64,000 nucleotides of DNA from NCBI GenBank assembly GCA_029204225.1, contig CM055101.1, positions 5,149,246-5,213,245 on the forward strand. The letters are read 5' to 3'. The DNA comes from Diphasiastrum complanatum. Taxonomy: Eukaryota > Streptophyta > Lycopodiopsida > Lycopodiales > Lycopodiaceae. A program made the position numbers and the translations under genes. Shown piece after piece: positions 1 through 11,486 of the stretch (the first letter of the stretch is position 1; every line of letters begins with the position of its first letter). The notes below the pieces were generated by a model. The model searched no databases, was not told the origin of the DNA, and saw nothing but the letters and a program-made list of their open reading frames with translations.

Positions 1-1467
1 AACGTGATCCGAATAATCAACGAGCCAACTGCAGCTGCCATAGCGTATGGTCTTGATAAAAAAGTCTCCGGTGCCGCTGAGAAGAACGTGTTGATCTTTG
101 ATCTGGGCGGAGGCACCTTCGATGTTTCCATTCTTACAATCGAGGAAGGAATTTTCGAGGTGAAGGCAACTGCAGGCGACACCCATCTTGGAGGAGAGGA
201 CTTCGACAATAGAATGGTGAATCACTTCGTCCAGGAGTTTAAGAGAAAGTATAAGAAAGATATAAGCGGCAGTGCAAGAGCCCTTCGCCGGCTGCGCACT
301 GCCTGCGAGAGAGCAAAGAGAACTTTATCATCCACCACTCAAACGACTATTGAAATAGATTCCTTGTACGAGGGTATAGACTTCTATGCTCCCATTACGA
401 GAGCACGTTTTGAGGAGCTGTGCATGGACCTGTTCAGAAAGTGCATGGAGCCAGTTGAGAAATGCTTGCGAGATGCCAAGATGGACAAAAGCCAAGTGAA
501 GGAGGTGGTGTTGGTAGGTGGCTCTACTCGGATCCCAAAAGTCCAACAGCTCTTGCAAGATTTCTTCAATGGCAAGGAGCTTTGTAAAAGCATCAACCCG
601 GACGAGGCAGTGGCCTATGGAGCAGCTGTGCAGGCTGCAATTCTGACCGGAGGAGGCAATGAGAGAGTGCAAGATCTACTGTTGCTTGACGTTACTCCTC
701 TCAGCCTAGGACTGGAGACAGCTGGGGGCGTTATGACAGTCTTGATCCCTAGAAACACTACAATACCCACCAAGAAGGAGCAAATTTTCTCCACATACTC
801 GGATAATCAGCCTGGGGTACTCATTCAGGTCTTTGAGGGGGAAAGGGCTAGAACACGGGATAACAATCTGCTGGGCAAATTCGAGTTAACAGGCATTCCC
901 CCAGCTCCCCGTGGTGTGCCTCAAATAAACGTTACCTTTGATATAGATGCCAATGGAATCCTCAACGTTTCTGCAGAAGATAAAACTGCAGGAGTTAAGA
1001 ATAGAATAACAATCACCAATGAGAAAGGCCGTTTAAGCATGGAAGAGATTGAGAAGATGGTGAAGGACGCTGAGAAGTACAAGTCTGAAGATGAAGAGCA
1101 TAAGAAAAGGATCGAAGCAAGAAATGCACTTGAGAATTATGCCTACAATATGAGAAACACAACTAGGGATGAAAAGTTTGCCTCCAAGCTTGACCCTGCA
1201 GACAAGGAAAAGATTGAGAAAGCCATAGAAGAGATAATAACTTGGCTTGACCACAATCAGTTGGCTGAAGCTGAAGAAATCGAATACAAAATGAAGGAGC
1301 TTGAAAGCATTTGCAATCCCATCATTTCCAAGATGTATCAGGGTGCAGGAGCTAGTCAATATCCTGCAGGAATGCCTGGAGGAGGAGCAGCAGGTGGGTA
1401 TGGTGGCAGTACGTTTGCTGGTGATGACAGAAGTGGAGCTGGTCCTAAAATTGAGGAAGTAGATTAG
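1..1467 (+). CDS. HSP70: Cytosolic heat-shock protein 70, C-terminal 488 residues
   Basis: ATP-dependent chaperone that binds exposed hydrophobic peptides. The reading frame is open at the left edge, so the gene starts outside the window; the first codons read [21 protein letters not shown]-like sequence, the conserved middle of the nucleotide-binding domain. Visible landmarks are the phosphate-binding DLGGGTFDV (about residue 34 of the fragment), the adenosine-binding VGGSTRIP (about 173), the substrate-binding domain from about 220, a helical lid, a short Gly/Met-rich tail and a terminal EEVD (485-488). EEVD marks the cytosolic/nuclear class, where it docks TPR co-chaperones. A full protein is about 650 residues, so about a quarter is missing. 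No intron, stop or frameshift is seen in the visible part, which looks functional. No heat-shock element can be judged because the promoter lies outside. Confidence 0.97.
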   Translation, partial: NVIRIINEPTAAAIAYGLDKKVSGAAEKNVLIFDLGGGTFDVSILTIEEGIFEVKATAGDTHLGGEDFDNRMVNHFVQEFKRKYKKDISGSARALRRLRTACERAKRTLSSTTQTTIEIDSLYEGIDFYAPITRARFEELCMDLFRKCMEPVEKCLRDAKMDKSQVKEVVLVGGSTRIPKVQQLLQDFFNGKELCKSINPDEAVAYGAAVQAAILTGGGNERVQDLLLLDVTPLSLGLETAGGVMTVLIPRNTTIPTKKEQIFSTYSDNQPGVLIQVFEGERARTRDNNLLGKFELTGIPPAPRGVPQINVTFDIDANGILNVSAEDKTAGVKNRITITNEKGRLSMEEIEKMVKDAEKYKSEDEEHKKRIEARNALENYAYNMRNTTRDEKFASKLDPADKEKIEKAIEEIITWLDHNQLAEAEEIEYKMKELESICNPIISKMYQGAGASQYPAGMPGGGAAGGYGGSTFAGDDRSGAGPKIEEVD

Positions 1468-2194
1468 ATTAAGCAAGCTGGAACATATCTTGAGAGTATA
1501 GATTGTATATTGTAGAAGACAAACAAACATGAAAGTGCTCGCAATTAAAATAACATGTGGCGTCTTTTTTCATTCCTCCTTTATCTATCAATGCCTCCAC
1601 ATTTTCATTCGTTATATTTATTATGTAATTCCCCCATATCATCATCCCATCGGGCTCAGCTGGGTTACCTCCGCATCCAAACGCAAACCCTTTTTTGACT
1701 CGAATACAGATTGCATATCTTAGGAGATCAACAAACATGAATGTGCTTGCATTTTTTACAGTATGTTGATCTATAAATGTCACATAGCATCTTGATTAAG
1801 GAGTTGTAGGTATAGGAAGTAGAAATACACGATGTGCAACTTAAGTATATCTCCTCTTTGTGCCTTGTTTATAGTATTATACATGTGAATATGACTTATA
1901 AATTATATAATCTTAATCATAAAGAATGATAGAATATTTGTATTTGCATGATGACAAATAACATGAGTTCAACCTTGATTTTGAGGTTCTACATTTCCAT
2001 TTAGTAAAGTGAGCACGTGTTGATGTAGTTCCCTCCTATTGATGGGAGTCATAAGTTATATTGGGTAAGGGAATTTTCTAGTAATTATCTCCTCTCGGTG
2101 CCCTCGATAGAGTATTACTTATTTGAGAATCACTTAATATGATGATTATTAGAGTATCTAGTAGAGTATTACTTATTTGAGAATCACTTAATAT
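1468..2194. other. HSP70 3' flank, no gene
   Basis: AT-rich sequence expected to hold the HSP70 3' UTR. A 27-bp imperfect direct repeat containing acaaacatgaa occurs near 1525 and 1728. A 33-bp perfect direct repeat starting tagagtattacttattt occupies 2108-2140 and 2162-2194, just before the decayed LTR. I see no coding sequence with recognisable content. Confidence 0.6.
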
Positions 2195-2810
2195 TTTGTC
2201 AATATTTTCATATTTGGCATATTGAGGCCAAGACTTGTTTTAGACTTAGAGAATAACTTTTTAAAATCCATTAGTCTAAATTTCATTTGAATAAACACTT
2301 TTAGAAAGTGTTGGAAAGTTTGGAGGCGAGTTTTAGGAGATTCAAATTTGAATAGTTGGGTACATTGAATTTAGACCCAAAAATAGTAGGGTTAGCATTT
2401 TGGAGGGAAATCCAAGTGGTCAAATAGGGTTTGGACCTGATATAAAAGGATGTAACTCATGGAGAGAGTGATCTTCTCTCTTCTCTATCTCATTTTATGC
2501 TTGGTTCTCTTGGGTTCTACTATCCATTGGTGCACTATACTAGTGATTGCATGCAATTTTATGTGTAGAATGATCTATATTTGTTATTTTTGGATCCACA
2601 CATGTGAAATACAATAGCTTGCTGGTTTTGTATGGACAACAATAGTACTTTATCATTTCATTCAAGTTTGATCAAGTTCTATTAGTGCTTGCATCTCATT
2701 TTGTGTGTAGATGCTGATTTTTCTTCATTGGTGAGATTGGTAGTGTATATCTCTTTTTAACCAAAGATCTTTCAAGTTGATTGGATCTTAAGGATCTGAA
2801 AACTTTCACA
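2195..2810 (+). repeat. Decayed A-type LTR
   Basis: The stretch aligns by eye with the A-type LTRs at 15176 and 51779. Shared blocks include acattgaat..agaccc, aaaatagtagggtt, the TATA-like tataaaaggatgtaactc (2442) followed by gagag and cttctctctt, and the region around 2590 that carries a mutated palindrome (cacatgtg). It ends in actttcaca, the same TTCACA terminus as the 51779 copy. The PBS that should follow is absent; sequence jumps directly into the end of gag. The exact left edge is uncertain. Confidence 0.7.
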
Positions 2811-4501
2811 CCAATCATTCAGGAAGCACCAAGGCAAGGAGGCCAAGGGCAAGGATGGTGGATCTACCTCCAAAGCGAAGAACAAGAACAAAGCCAAGCT
2901 AAAGTGTTTCTTTTGTGGAAAGAAAGGACACTTTGCTTCTGAATGCTTTAAGAAGAATAATGCACAAGTGAATGAAGATCAAGGCAACCTTGCACAAGAG
3001 GAGGAAGAGGATGGTTTAAACACATCCTTGATGTGAGCATCAAATCCAACATCAAGCAAAGAGACATGGTGGATTGAAGTGGGGCCAGTTCCCACATGTC
3101 ATTCAACAAGCATTTTTTCTCTACTTTACTTTCTTGTAATGATTCTAAGAAATCTATCTACATTGCTAGTGATCAAAAAATGTAAAATAGATGGTATTGG
3201 ATCTATTCCATAATGCTTAGGATCATCTAAGAGGATAGATCTAGATAATGTCTTGTATATTCCAACCATTACTAAAAATTTGCTTAGTGTTGGACAATTG
3301 ATGGATAATGGACTAGATGTACATTTCAAGAATGGAGTGTGTTCCATCTTGAAAAGTGACAAGTGCATAGCTACTGGCATTAAGCAAGGAAGACTTTTTA
3401 AGTTGGATGCTAATGTGGCCATTGAAAGTGTGAACATGGTTAGGGAGGAAATGACACAAGTGGAGCTATGGCATAAAAGATTAAGCCATCCTAATCTATG
3501 GTCTCCAAGGAGCTTGCTCTCGGCCACCCCAAGCCACCCCAAATCATTCTCAAGATTGGCAAAGTGTGTGAGGCTTGTGGCCTTACAAGGTCTCATAAGA
3601 CATCCTACAAGAGATCCTTGTCAAGATCTACCTCTCCTTTAGATCTCATTCATTTGGGTGTACACTCTTTTTCTCATGAAAGTATTGGAGATGCTTCAAT
3701 GTATGTGACTTTCATAGATGATTGTACCAGATATACTTGGATAGATCTATTGTCAAAGAAAAGTCTTGTATAAGAAACTTTTGTAAAGTTTAAATCTCTT
3801 ATTGAGAATCAACTTAGATCTAGCATCAAAGTTCTAAGATGTGATAATGGAGGAGAATATATCTCTAATAGGATGAGAGATTTTTGTGAAAGTAATGACA
3901 TTAAAAGAAAGTACACATGTTCTTACACCCCCCAACAAAATGGGGTGGCCGAGAGGAAAAATAGAAGCCTATGTGAGTGTGCAAAGTCTTTGAGGCTAGA
4001 TGCATCTCTACCCATCTCATTTTGGGGAGAGGCCAGTACATGTGCTAACTATTTATGTAATAGGCTTCCGAATAGTGCCATTGATGCGATCTCACCATAT
4101 CAAGCCTTGTATGGCAATAAGCCAAATGTAAAATATTTGAAAGTTTTTGGATGTATTTGTTATGTCCACATTCCTTTGGAAACTAGAAAGAAAGAGGATG
4201 CAACTTTTTTCAAAGGAATTTTTGTTGGCTACAATGAAAATAGCAAAGTTATAGGATTTTTGATCCTTTGATGAATCTCAATATTCCAAGATCCATTCAA
4301 GTGCATCTAATCCTCTATGTGTCCAAGATCTTGCAAGACCTGAGGAGGAACTTTATGAAGATGTGCTTTTGGAGGATCAATCTCAAGAGCCAAAGGGGTC
4401 GAGGAGACCTACAAGGAACAAGGCCGAGCCATCAAGGCTTACCTATCTTGAAAAGGGAAAGAAAAGGGAAGACTCAAATCCTACTACCTCTTACTCCTTT
4501 C
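2811..4501 (+). pseudogene. Copia gag-pol remnant, C-like body
   Basis: Broken Copia polyprotein. In order: a basic gag tail and a CCHC zinc knuckle (CFFCGKKGHFASEC, near 2906); a damaged protease region (TWWI then frameshift near 3065); the GAG-pre-integrase stretch ending in LWHKRLSHPN (3465-3500); integrase with FIDDCTRYTWIDLL, RCDNGGEY and QQNGVAERKNRS (3700-3965); and the integrase C-terminal region to about 4500, where the frame ends in TSYSF. It corresponds to about residues 226-805 of the intact polyprotein at 57870-61850 and resembles it closely, but carries many stops and frameshifts. Everything 5' of the zinc knuckle is deleted, and the reverse transcriptase half is missing because a B-type LTR abuts at 4502. 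Confidence 0.9.
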
Positions 4502-4711
4502 TGTAGGGTATAGCAAGGACATGGTGAGCAGCCCTCCGCCTGTCAAAAGAGTTAGAACACTTGGATAGGAACCTAACCTAGCCTAGTTGCAAGATTTAGA
4601 TGCTTCTACTCTCTTCACTAACACTACACCACTATAACACTACCATTTCCTACACTACCCCCACATACATCATGATTTGTAGTGAAAAGAGAGGGAGAGA
4701 GAGAGTTAGAT

Positions 4712-4789
<78 letters not shown>

Positions 4790-5383
4790 TGTGTGAGTGA
4801 GAGTGAGAGTGGAGGTTAGCTCATTTGCTCATTGTATATGCCAATGGAGAAACATAAACTATTGAAACCAAAAGCATGGAAACTTGAAAGCAAAAGCAAA
4901 ACAACAATCACATTAGCAAGCATGGAATAGCAAATGAGAATGCTTCTCTCCAAAATGGTAGAGTTTCCTCCTTCTCATTAAGCATCAAAAATATGATATA
5001 AGTGGTGCTTTTTTATCAATGGGGAAGGCCCTTGCCCCTTTCTCCTATTGGTCACTCCTACTAATATGGACTCTCAATCCACACTATTCACTTCAAGTCC
5101 AATCTAATCCAAGGGTGGTCTTAAAAAATACATGAAATCACATGATACATGTGAATTTCACTTTGGACCCAACTTTTTAAATTTAGACTAAGTTTACTAA
5201 CTTGACATGTGGCCTCAAATTTTATTTAGTTAACAATAAGGCCCAAGTCTTTTATTCTATTTACAACTTGACTTGCGTGCTCATTGGGCCATGGGCTTAT
5301 ACAAGCAGGATGCCACAACCCTCGCAACTATTTCTACTTTTCCAACTTTATTTATTTACAATATGTTGGGAAAACCCCCAACA
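4502..5383 (-). repeat. B-type LTR, reverse orientation
   Basis: The reverse complement begins TGTTGGGGGTTTTCCC (from 5383) and shares diverged blocks in the same order with the plus-strand LTR at 13668-14407, for example ttatttatttaca, aagcccatggcccaatgagc, the gaggttagctcat block and the gttctaac block near the end. The outer end is tgtaggg at 4502, matching the reverse complement of ccctgca at the end of the other copy. It abuts Copia integrase sequence, so it is a solo or truncated LTR lodged in that remnant. No 5-bp target duplication is visible (ctttc versus ggacc). It contains a (GA)35 microsatellite. Confidence 0.65.
4717..4786. repeat. (GA)35 microsatellite
   Basis: An uninterrupted GA dinucleotide run of 70 bases inside the reverse-oriented B-type LTR. 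The B-type LTR at 13668 lacks such a run, so the expansion is specific to this copy. Open frames reading Arg-Glu repeats through it are meaningless. Confidence 0.97.
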
Positions 5384-6250
5384 GGACCCACAGCTTGAAG
5401 TAGTGCTGGTCCCTCGGCACTCTACCGGTTTAGTACAAGGTTCGCCTGGTGCGCCTCTGGTGGATGAGATATCCAATGACATCTTCCATGAAGTCCAATC
5501 TCGCTAGATTCTTCTTGTTCTTCTGAGTATGAAAGGACTTATGTACACATGTAAGCCACTCTTGGTCGATCCACTATTGGAGTCTGCTTGGCCAAATATC
5601 GCCGAGTAATGCCACTCTATAATACACTTGCGTCACTAGTAGTTTTCAGAGACCAGGGCAAACAATTTGCCGGCAAAAAGTCATCCCATTTGGTGGGGAC
5701 TCCCATAAAAAATTCTAAGTCCTGGGCATAGGTTGCAGCCGCGCGGACTGTTGGATTTGGGCAGGTGAGAAATTGTTATGAAAACTGAACGAGAGCCCTC
5801 CTGGAGTCTACATTCATTTTCCACCCATACTATGACTCTATTTTCGGCCAATTCTATTGTGATTTTGTCCAAGGGGGTGCCACACTCCACCCATTTAGAT
5901 TTTCGAAGGTAGGGGAGGTAGTGGCCGTTGACCCGTAACTGCCTGAGACTGGTAATGTATGCCTTGATGGCTGCAGAGTCCCATTGAAACAGCCTTTTTC
6001 TCCATGTTGGCTGAGTGCCTAAGGTTGTCAACCTTGTCTCCATAATGCTCAATATAACTTAATCAATTATTAGATGATAATCAGTATTATAAGAAAGAAA
6101 TTAAGCAATTTTTGCAAAGAAAAAAGAAAAGAAAAACGAAGTTACCATTAGTCAATGTAGGATTAGTTAACTATGATGATGAAGGTCAACTCAAGATTCA
6201 GGTAGTAATCAATGGCTGTATTTTAGATAGTGTGTCCGCCTCACGTCGAT
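5384..6250 (-). other. Possible 3' internal end of a B-type element
   Basis: If the LTR at 4502-5383 is a 3' LTR on the minus strand, this is where its internal 3' region would lie. The expected polypurine tract is not convincing. A minus-strand open frame of 123 codons (5681-6052) is the longest present; its product (begins MSIMETRLTT) has no motif I recognise, no zinc knuckle, no DD-E and no membrane segment. I give it no function and cannot tell whether it is translated. Confidence 0.3.
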
Positions 6251-6677
6251 TTGGAGCATGAGACTCAACTCACTTCTCGTCGACCTCAAGCTTGCGTCGG
6301 GACCGAGTTGCCGCGACTCACCTCACCTCACCTCACGCCGACCTCGAGCCTCTGAGCCAGGACCATCCAAACCTAAGCCTAACACTAAACCTACTCTTGG
6401 GTCAACCCTAACCCTAAGGATGCTGCCAAACAGTATTTAAGGCATGGTAGCTGCTGGAAATTTCAATTAACCAGTTACTTTCTAGGCTTGTTGCTCATTT
6501 GCATTTAGTTGTTTTTCTTGTTTACATCTATTGAGGTTCGCATAGCTTTTTATTTGTTCTGTGACCAACATAGGTTGCAGTTAAGTTTGTGGAGCACATA
6601 TAGTTTGTAGGTGTTAACTATTTTAACGGGTCTATGCTTAGCATAAGTACATACTTAAATTTTTTTTTAAGGTTACG
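6251..6677. other. No gene seen
   Basis: The stretch starts with a GC-richer patch containing short CTCACC repeats (6310-6340) and a two-unit telomere-like ccctaaccctaa (6406-6417). The rest is AT-rich. I see no coding sequence. Confidence 0.4.
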
Positions 6678-9122
6678 ATGTCAAGTAGTTCTACTTCTTT
6701 TATTTCAGTAGTTGTAACTCAATACGTTGCAACAAGTGCATCATCTTCATCTGATATTCCCAATGAAAGTTTTTTTTTATAAAGCCTATCATGATTCTCA
6801 AAATGTTTTCATAAATGATGTGGCATCATCATCATTTACTCATTCATCTTCTGAAATTCCTCACGCAAGTACTTTTCAAGAATGACACATGTAACTCAAC
6901 TTGTGTCAAATCTTTCAACCTCGTCCTCATCTTCAGGTACAGGCTCTGCACAATTAGAACATTGTCATTTTGAATAAGTTGAATCATTGAGTGATGAGTG
7001 AAAAGCTTCAATTCACTCAGTTACTAATTTTAGTAAATCAACAGATCCGCGTAAGTCTGTTAATCCGCGACGTTCAAGCTTTTCTCATGTTCGTAGGAGA
7101 CCTTCTCAAAGTAATGTTCACCGTGTTAAATCTAAAAGGGCTATATTCGTTGAAAATTTTGAGCCTTTTGAGGGTCTAGAACATCCTGAGGTTGGAGCCA
7201 GAATTTCGAGTCATAAAATTCTAACACCTTCTCAACCAGTTCAAGCACCTACTAGTGTCACAGGTTTAATTTATAGATCAGACTCCAATCAATAAGGAAA
7301 ATTCAAGAGAGACTTGAGATCCTCACCTGATTTAACGAATCATCAAAAACAGTTGAGTACAAAATTTGAGATTCGAAAGGTACGGAATATGATTTGCTGC
7401 TCATCCTGTTGTTTGCAAAAGCTGAGTATCAGAGAAATTGAAAAATTAAAATCAAACTTCTTTTTACGAAACAAGGATGAGAGAAATTACTATTTGTGTG
7501 CAACAGTGAGGCTGGATAAAAACTCATTTTTGTATTTTTTAAATGCTTTGGAGGTTTGTCGCAAAGCTTACAAAGCAGTTGACGCTATCGAAAACTCACG
7601 GCTTCAACAAATGCATGCACGACTTCAGAAAGACCCAACATTATGGGGATCCTTATAGGGTCGAACTGTTTCTCCAGATGCTTTAAATGCAACTGCTTGG
7701 CTAAAGCATTTCATAGATATTGCCTAATTCCTTATATTTTCACTTGCCGGATAATTTTACAAATGTACAAAAAGTTTGCCAAAACAATAAATGTTCTCTA
7801 TTTGAGTACTCATATTTTCTTAGAAGTTGGAAAAGAGCTTTTGGACTGGTAAAGATTCTCAAAAAATCACAAATGACAGTATGCTCCACTTGCGAGTTGT
7901 TAAAGTCTGGAGCACTTGTGTTTAATGGCACTCTGGAGTCCAAGGCCTTTTTTAATTATCCCAATGTTCGAAATGATCCAAATTTGACACCATTGTACAT
8001 AAGATAATTTGTGAATTTGGTGAAATCTTCAAGAAATACTTTATTTGTAGCTTGACAACACTGCTAGGGAAAATAAAAACCAAACTATTTTGGCATACTT
8101 GTCCATGCTAGTGGAGAAATTTTTTTTCAAAAAAGTAAAAATAGGATTTTTGTTGGTAGGACATACCCTCGATCAAATTGATAAAATGTTTAGTTGCTTT
8201 TCTAAGAGGTTGAAGAAAGCATTTTCTTTACCAGTGCTTCAAAGCATTGTTGAGTAATCGTATGTGCCAAAGCCAAACGTGTCATTAATCAGACACACAT
8301 ATGATTTTCGTGATTATGTTAAGGCATCCAATGAAACAGAGCGATGCGTAGCTAATATTAATGATATTAGCTTTCAGCACCAGTTTAAAATCAAATGTAA
8401 TGAATCAGACATTATATTATTGTTGTCTTGTCTCTCTTGAAGTTCTTGCTAAAAGAACAAAAGGTGCAAAGAGAACATTGTGAGATTGATCCATTTGCCT
8501 CATTAAATTTTTTGGAATCAAGTATTCAAGCAACTTATCATTTTTTTGATGAGTTTGATCAACATTGGTGGACGGACTTTTTCGAGGAACAAAAAATCAG
8601 TTTGCTCAATCTCGAACATACATCAACAACTGAAAAATTTCATTGGCCTCATAAATTAGGAACATCAACTACAACTGTTGAACCTTCAGATCTTCCTCGA
8701 GATAATGATTTCTTGCAGAGCTTGTGCAAGGTGAGGAACGTGAAATTTATGTGGGCTCAAGGAAGAATAGGCAAAGTATAAAAGCTACAAAAATGAAATG
8801 GTGCGATGATTTGAATGAAATCCAAATTGGAAGCCTTGTTGCACTTCTAGCTTCAGAAAACAATGAAGGACATCCATTTTGGATTGCCAAAGTACTTGGT
8901 TTTATTCATAAGAGCAATCAAACAAAAGTACTACGTGTCCATTGGTTGCGCACCACTTCAACGAATGTTTTTTTGGAAAGGGGTGAACTCGAAATATTGC
9001 AAGTAGATCCAAAGGGCAAGAGAAAGAGATTGCCAAAAAATCAACCAAGAGTCGACGATTTGAATCTACAGGATGTAGATGTTTTGGCATTTAATTTTAA
9101 ATTAACAATGACCTGCCATTGA
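6678..9122 (+). pseudogene. Degenerate DUF7869-type transposase-like gene
   Basis: Pieces in three frames run in family order. A Ser/Thr-rich start (ATG 6678) is followed by a basic linker (6990-7260). Next come CCSSCCLQKLS and an F..VCRKAYKAV block (7390-7590), then an F..W..F..VKI..K....VCSTCELLKSG block (7820-7915). After that are LDNTARENKNQ and FLLVGHTLDQIDKMFSCFS (about 8050-8200), and a C-terminal domain reading IGSLVALLASENNEGHPFWIAKVL..VLRVHWL (8815-8970). The D-N, GHT..D.D and paired-Cys signatures are those of the transposase-like proteins that annotators label DUF7869, found in many mosses, ferns and animals. The C-terminal part looks like a BAH/Tudor-like chromatin-reading fold, but that is inference. 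Several stops and frameshifts (for example at 7656, 8006 and 8256) show it is dead. I found no terminal inverted repeats. Confidence 0.7.
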
Positions 9123-9150
9123 CACGACAATCCGAGTTTCAAGCTTAAGC

Positions 9151-10399
9151 ATGTCCATCGTCGATCCACTATTTGACAACGAGTCAGATGAAGATGTTAT
9201 TGCTACCCAGCGACAATTCCCAAGAGTAGTTCATCAATCAATTCCTCCCAGAAGATCAAGTCGAGTGCGCACACAGCCCACAAGGTATACTCCCGAGTCT
9301 TCATGTCTCTTGATACAGGAACCAACAACAGTCGAAGAGGCGCTTAGCCTACCAGACTCTAATCTTTGGAGAGAAGCCATGGACAGAGAGTATTCCTCTC
9401 CGATCAAGAACTGGACGTGGTCATTAGTCAAAGCTCCTATTGACTGTAATATCATCGATTATAGATGGATCTTTAAGATCAAGAACAATGCCAATGGAGC
9501 GATTGATCGAAAGAAGGCAAGACTGGTAGCATGAGGATTCACTCAGATTCCCAACGTTCACTACAGTGAGATTTTCAGTCCAGTAGTCAAGCATTCATCA
9601 ATTCGAGCCCTCCTATCATATGTTATAGTTGCCGACCTTGAAGTGCATCAACTTGATGTGCAAACAGCTTATTTGAATGGAGTTATACAAGAAGACATCT
9701 ACATGATCCAGCCAGAAGGATATCTTCTGGAAGGTATGAAGAATCATGTCTGTAAGCTCCATAAGGCACTTTACGGTTTGAAACTGTCTGTCAGAGTTTG
9801 GTTTCATAGGATCGACACATTCATCTTTGAACAAGGTTTCCAACCAAGCACTGCTGATTACAACGTCTATTCCAAGTCGGTGCAACAATCCTTCATTATC
9901 ATCACCTTATACGTGGATGATACGTTGTTTTTCAGTAACAATACCAATTTGTTTAAGGATTCTAAACAGATGTTGTTTTCTGAGTTCAACATGACTGATC
10001 TGGGTGAAGCTCACTTTTGTATGGACATTCAAATCCACAGAGACAGAGTGAAACGACTGATTTATATCACTCAACAAAGGTATCTTCATAATGTTCTTGA
10101 CAGATATAATCTGATGAACTGTAAGTTAGCTCACTCATCGATGGATCCAGGCTGTACGCAATGGTTTATACAAGACCTGATATCTCCTTTGCAGTAAGCT
10201 CACTCAGCCAATATATGGCTAATCCTAGCATTACCCATTGGAAGGCTCTCATAAGGGTCATGAGGTATATTCAAGCTACCATGGACCAGTGCATCTGCTA
10301 TGGAGAAGTCAACAATGACAATCTCCATCAGCTCAATGGATACTCTGATGCAAGCTGGAGAGGAGATGTAGACAATCGTAAGTCCAGATTAAGGGGAGG
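9151..10399 (+). pseudogene. Copia (family E) pol remnant: RT and RNase H start
   Basis: Copia pol 3' half. The linker before RT (RRSSRVRTQPTRYTPE) leads to the RT start (W..AMDREYSS..N.TW.LV, WIFKIK.NANGAIDR.KARLVA) and an in-frame stop at 9532-9534. RT continues with HQLDVQTAYLNGVIQEDIYM (9643 on), then ALYGLK, and LYVDDTLFFS (about 9905). That last motif is the YVDD active site with both aspartates. A frame change near 10160 leads to YTRPDISFAVSSLSQ and the RNase H start GYSDASWRGD (10335). The rest of RNase H is missing. A purine tract (aaggggagg, 10391-10399) and LTR start follow only about 30 bases after RNase H begins, so the 3' coding end is deleted. The same family recurs in reverse at 20078-22440 and 23540-24040. 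Confidence 0.9.
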
Positions 10400-10536
10400 T
10401 GTTGGATTTATCTCCTCTACTCTCCTAAATCCTATGTTAATCTGCCTCCATTCATGCTACTGTATTTTTACTCATGTTGTCGCACAGTCTGCATATTTGA
10501 CCTGTTTGTCACTATAGTCTGCATTTTTACTTGCCA
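10400..10536 (+). repeat. LTR start of Copia E, truncated
   Basis: A TGTTGG terminus directly follows the polypurine tract aaggggagg, as expected for a 3' LTR. Only 137 bases remain before sequence switches at 10537 to the segment duplicated at 32464. Confidence 0.55.
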
Positions 10537-10864
10537 TGTTGTCTAATTTATTCTCATTGTTAACTAGTTATTTTTACAAGTCTTATGTTGTTTTCAGCTC
10601 TTCCAGTGAGTGATATGGATGATGGATTTAGTTTCCCTTGTGACTTTATGATGATTCATCGACTTAACTCGCTATTGATCCACCATTGACTTAGAACTGA
10701 GATTTGAGCTAATTATAGATTACACGAGAAAATACTGAACAGTTCGTGCTAGCTGCAATTAAATCATGACCACAGGGAAAGCAGCCATGTTATCTAATTT
10801 CTTCTAGCTAGTAGTCGGTAAATTTTTACTGCTCTTGAGTTGTTTGTAGCACTAAGAACAATGT

Positions 10865-11214
10865 CTGTATTACCTACGAACCTGTGACAAAAAACTGATA
10901 AAAGAGGACATATATTCGCAAACCAGAACAAATGAATACACACCTAACAGAGGGAAAATAGGAAGCATGGTTGTATTGATGCAAAACAAACTCTTTAAAC
11001 ACATCTCTATCATTCTACGCAAGCTGTGTAAGTCCCAAAAAGGAAGCTTTCTTGTTCACACTATGTCTACTACTGTGCGCGACTCTCTTTCACGTCCAGT
11101 AATTATAACTACTAATCTATCCTACTGTTTTTCCGTAACCAGCTAGTAAGATGATAATTAACCTGCACAAACGCCTACTAACTAACTAGATGTGAGCTTG
11201 ATGTCTACCCAACA
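10865..11214 (-). repeat. LTR of Copia G (minus strand)
   Basis: On the minus strand a purine tract (gagaggagg) is followed by TGTTGGGTAGACATC, the usual PPT-LTR join, placing the LTR's 5' terminus at 11214. The inner end is not marked by a PBS here; I place it near 10865 because sequence beyond that resembles host sequence downstream of the NDR1/HIN1-like gene. The partner LTR is at about 32785-33136. Confidence 0.5.
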
Positions 11215-11300
11215 CCTCCTCTCAAACTCAAATTTGATTTTTCTTTTGTTAATGCCTAATTAGTAAGAAAGTCAGCTGGCATTGAGGTTGTTGGACAATA

Positions 11301-11486
11301 TCAGAGCTTGATTTCACCATCCTTTACATTCTCTTGGATGAAATGGCATCGTATATCTACATGTTCGTTCTCTTTGTGGAAGACTGTGTTTTGACATGAT
11401 GCTATGCATCCTTGGTTGTCACTGTATATTGTTATTGCACTGTCCTCACTTTCACCCAAGATCTTTAAGGCTGATTTATCTATCAA
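11301..11486 (-). pseudogene. Copia G RNase H C-terminal fragment
   Basis: The minus-strand frame reads a typical Copia end: IYSDNQGCIASCQNTVFHKENEHVDIRCHFIQENVKDGEIKL, given here only as a 61-codon fragment whose key blocks are SDNQGCIA and HVDI.CHFI. It lies 87 bases upstream (minus strand) of the LTR. The rest of RNase H and all of RT and integrase are deleted. Confidence 0.8.

Noticed and set aside
1033-1530. Minus-strand 165-codon open frame in HSP70
   Set aside because: Antisense shadow of a strongly conserved coding region; no recognisable content.
4600-4800. Open frame rich in Arg-Glu
   Set aside because: It is simply the (GA)n microsatellite read in frame.
6404-6420. Telomere-like ccctaaccctaa (also 20039-20050 and 49056-49071)
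   Set aside because: Only about two units each and imperfect; far too short for an interstitial telomere.
10537-10545. LTR terminus TGTTG at the left edge of the duplicated segment
   Set aside because: At first it looked like the outer end of a 678-bp LTR with TGTTG/CAACA ends. But the adjoining 300 bases match host repeat units downstream of the NDR1/HIN1-like gene, so the LTR is probably shorter.
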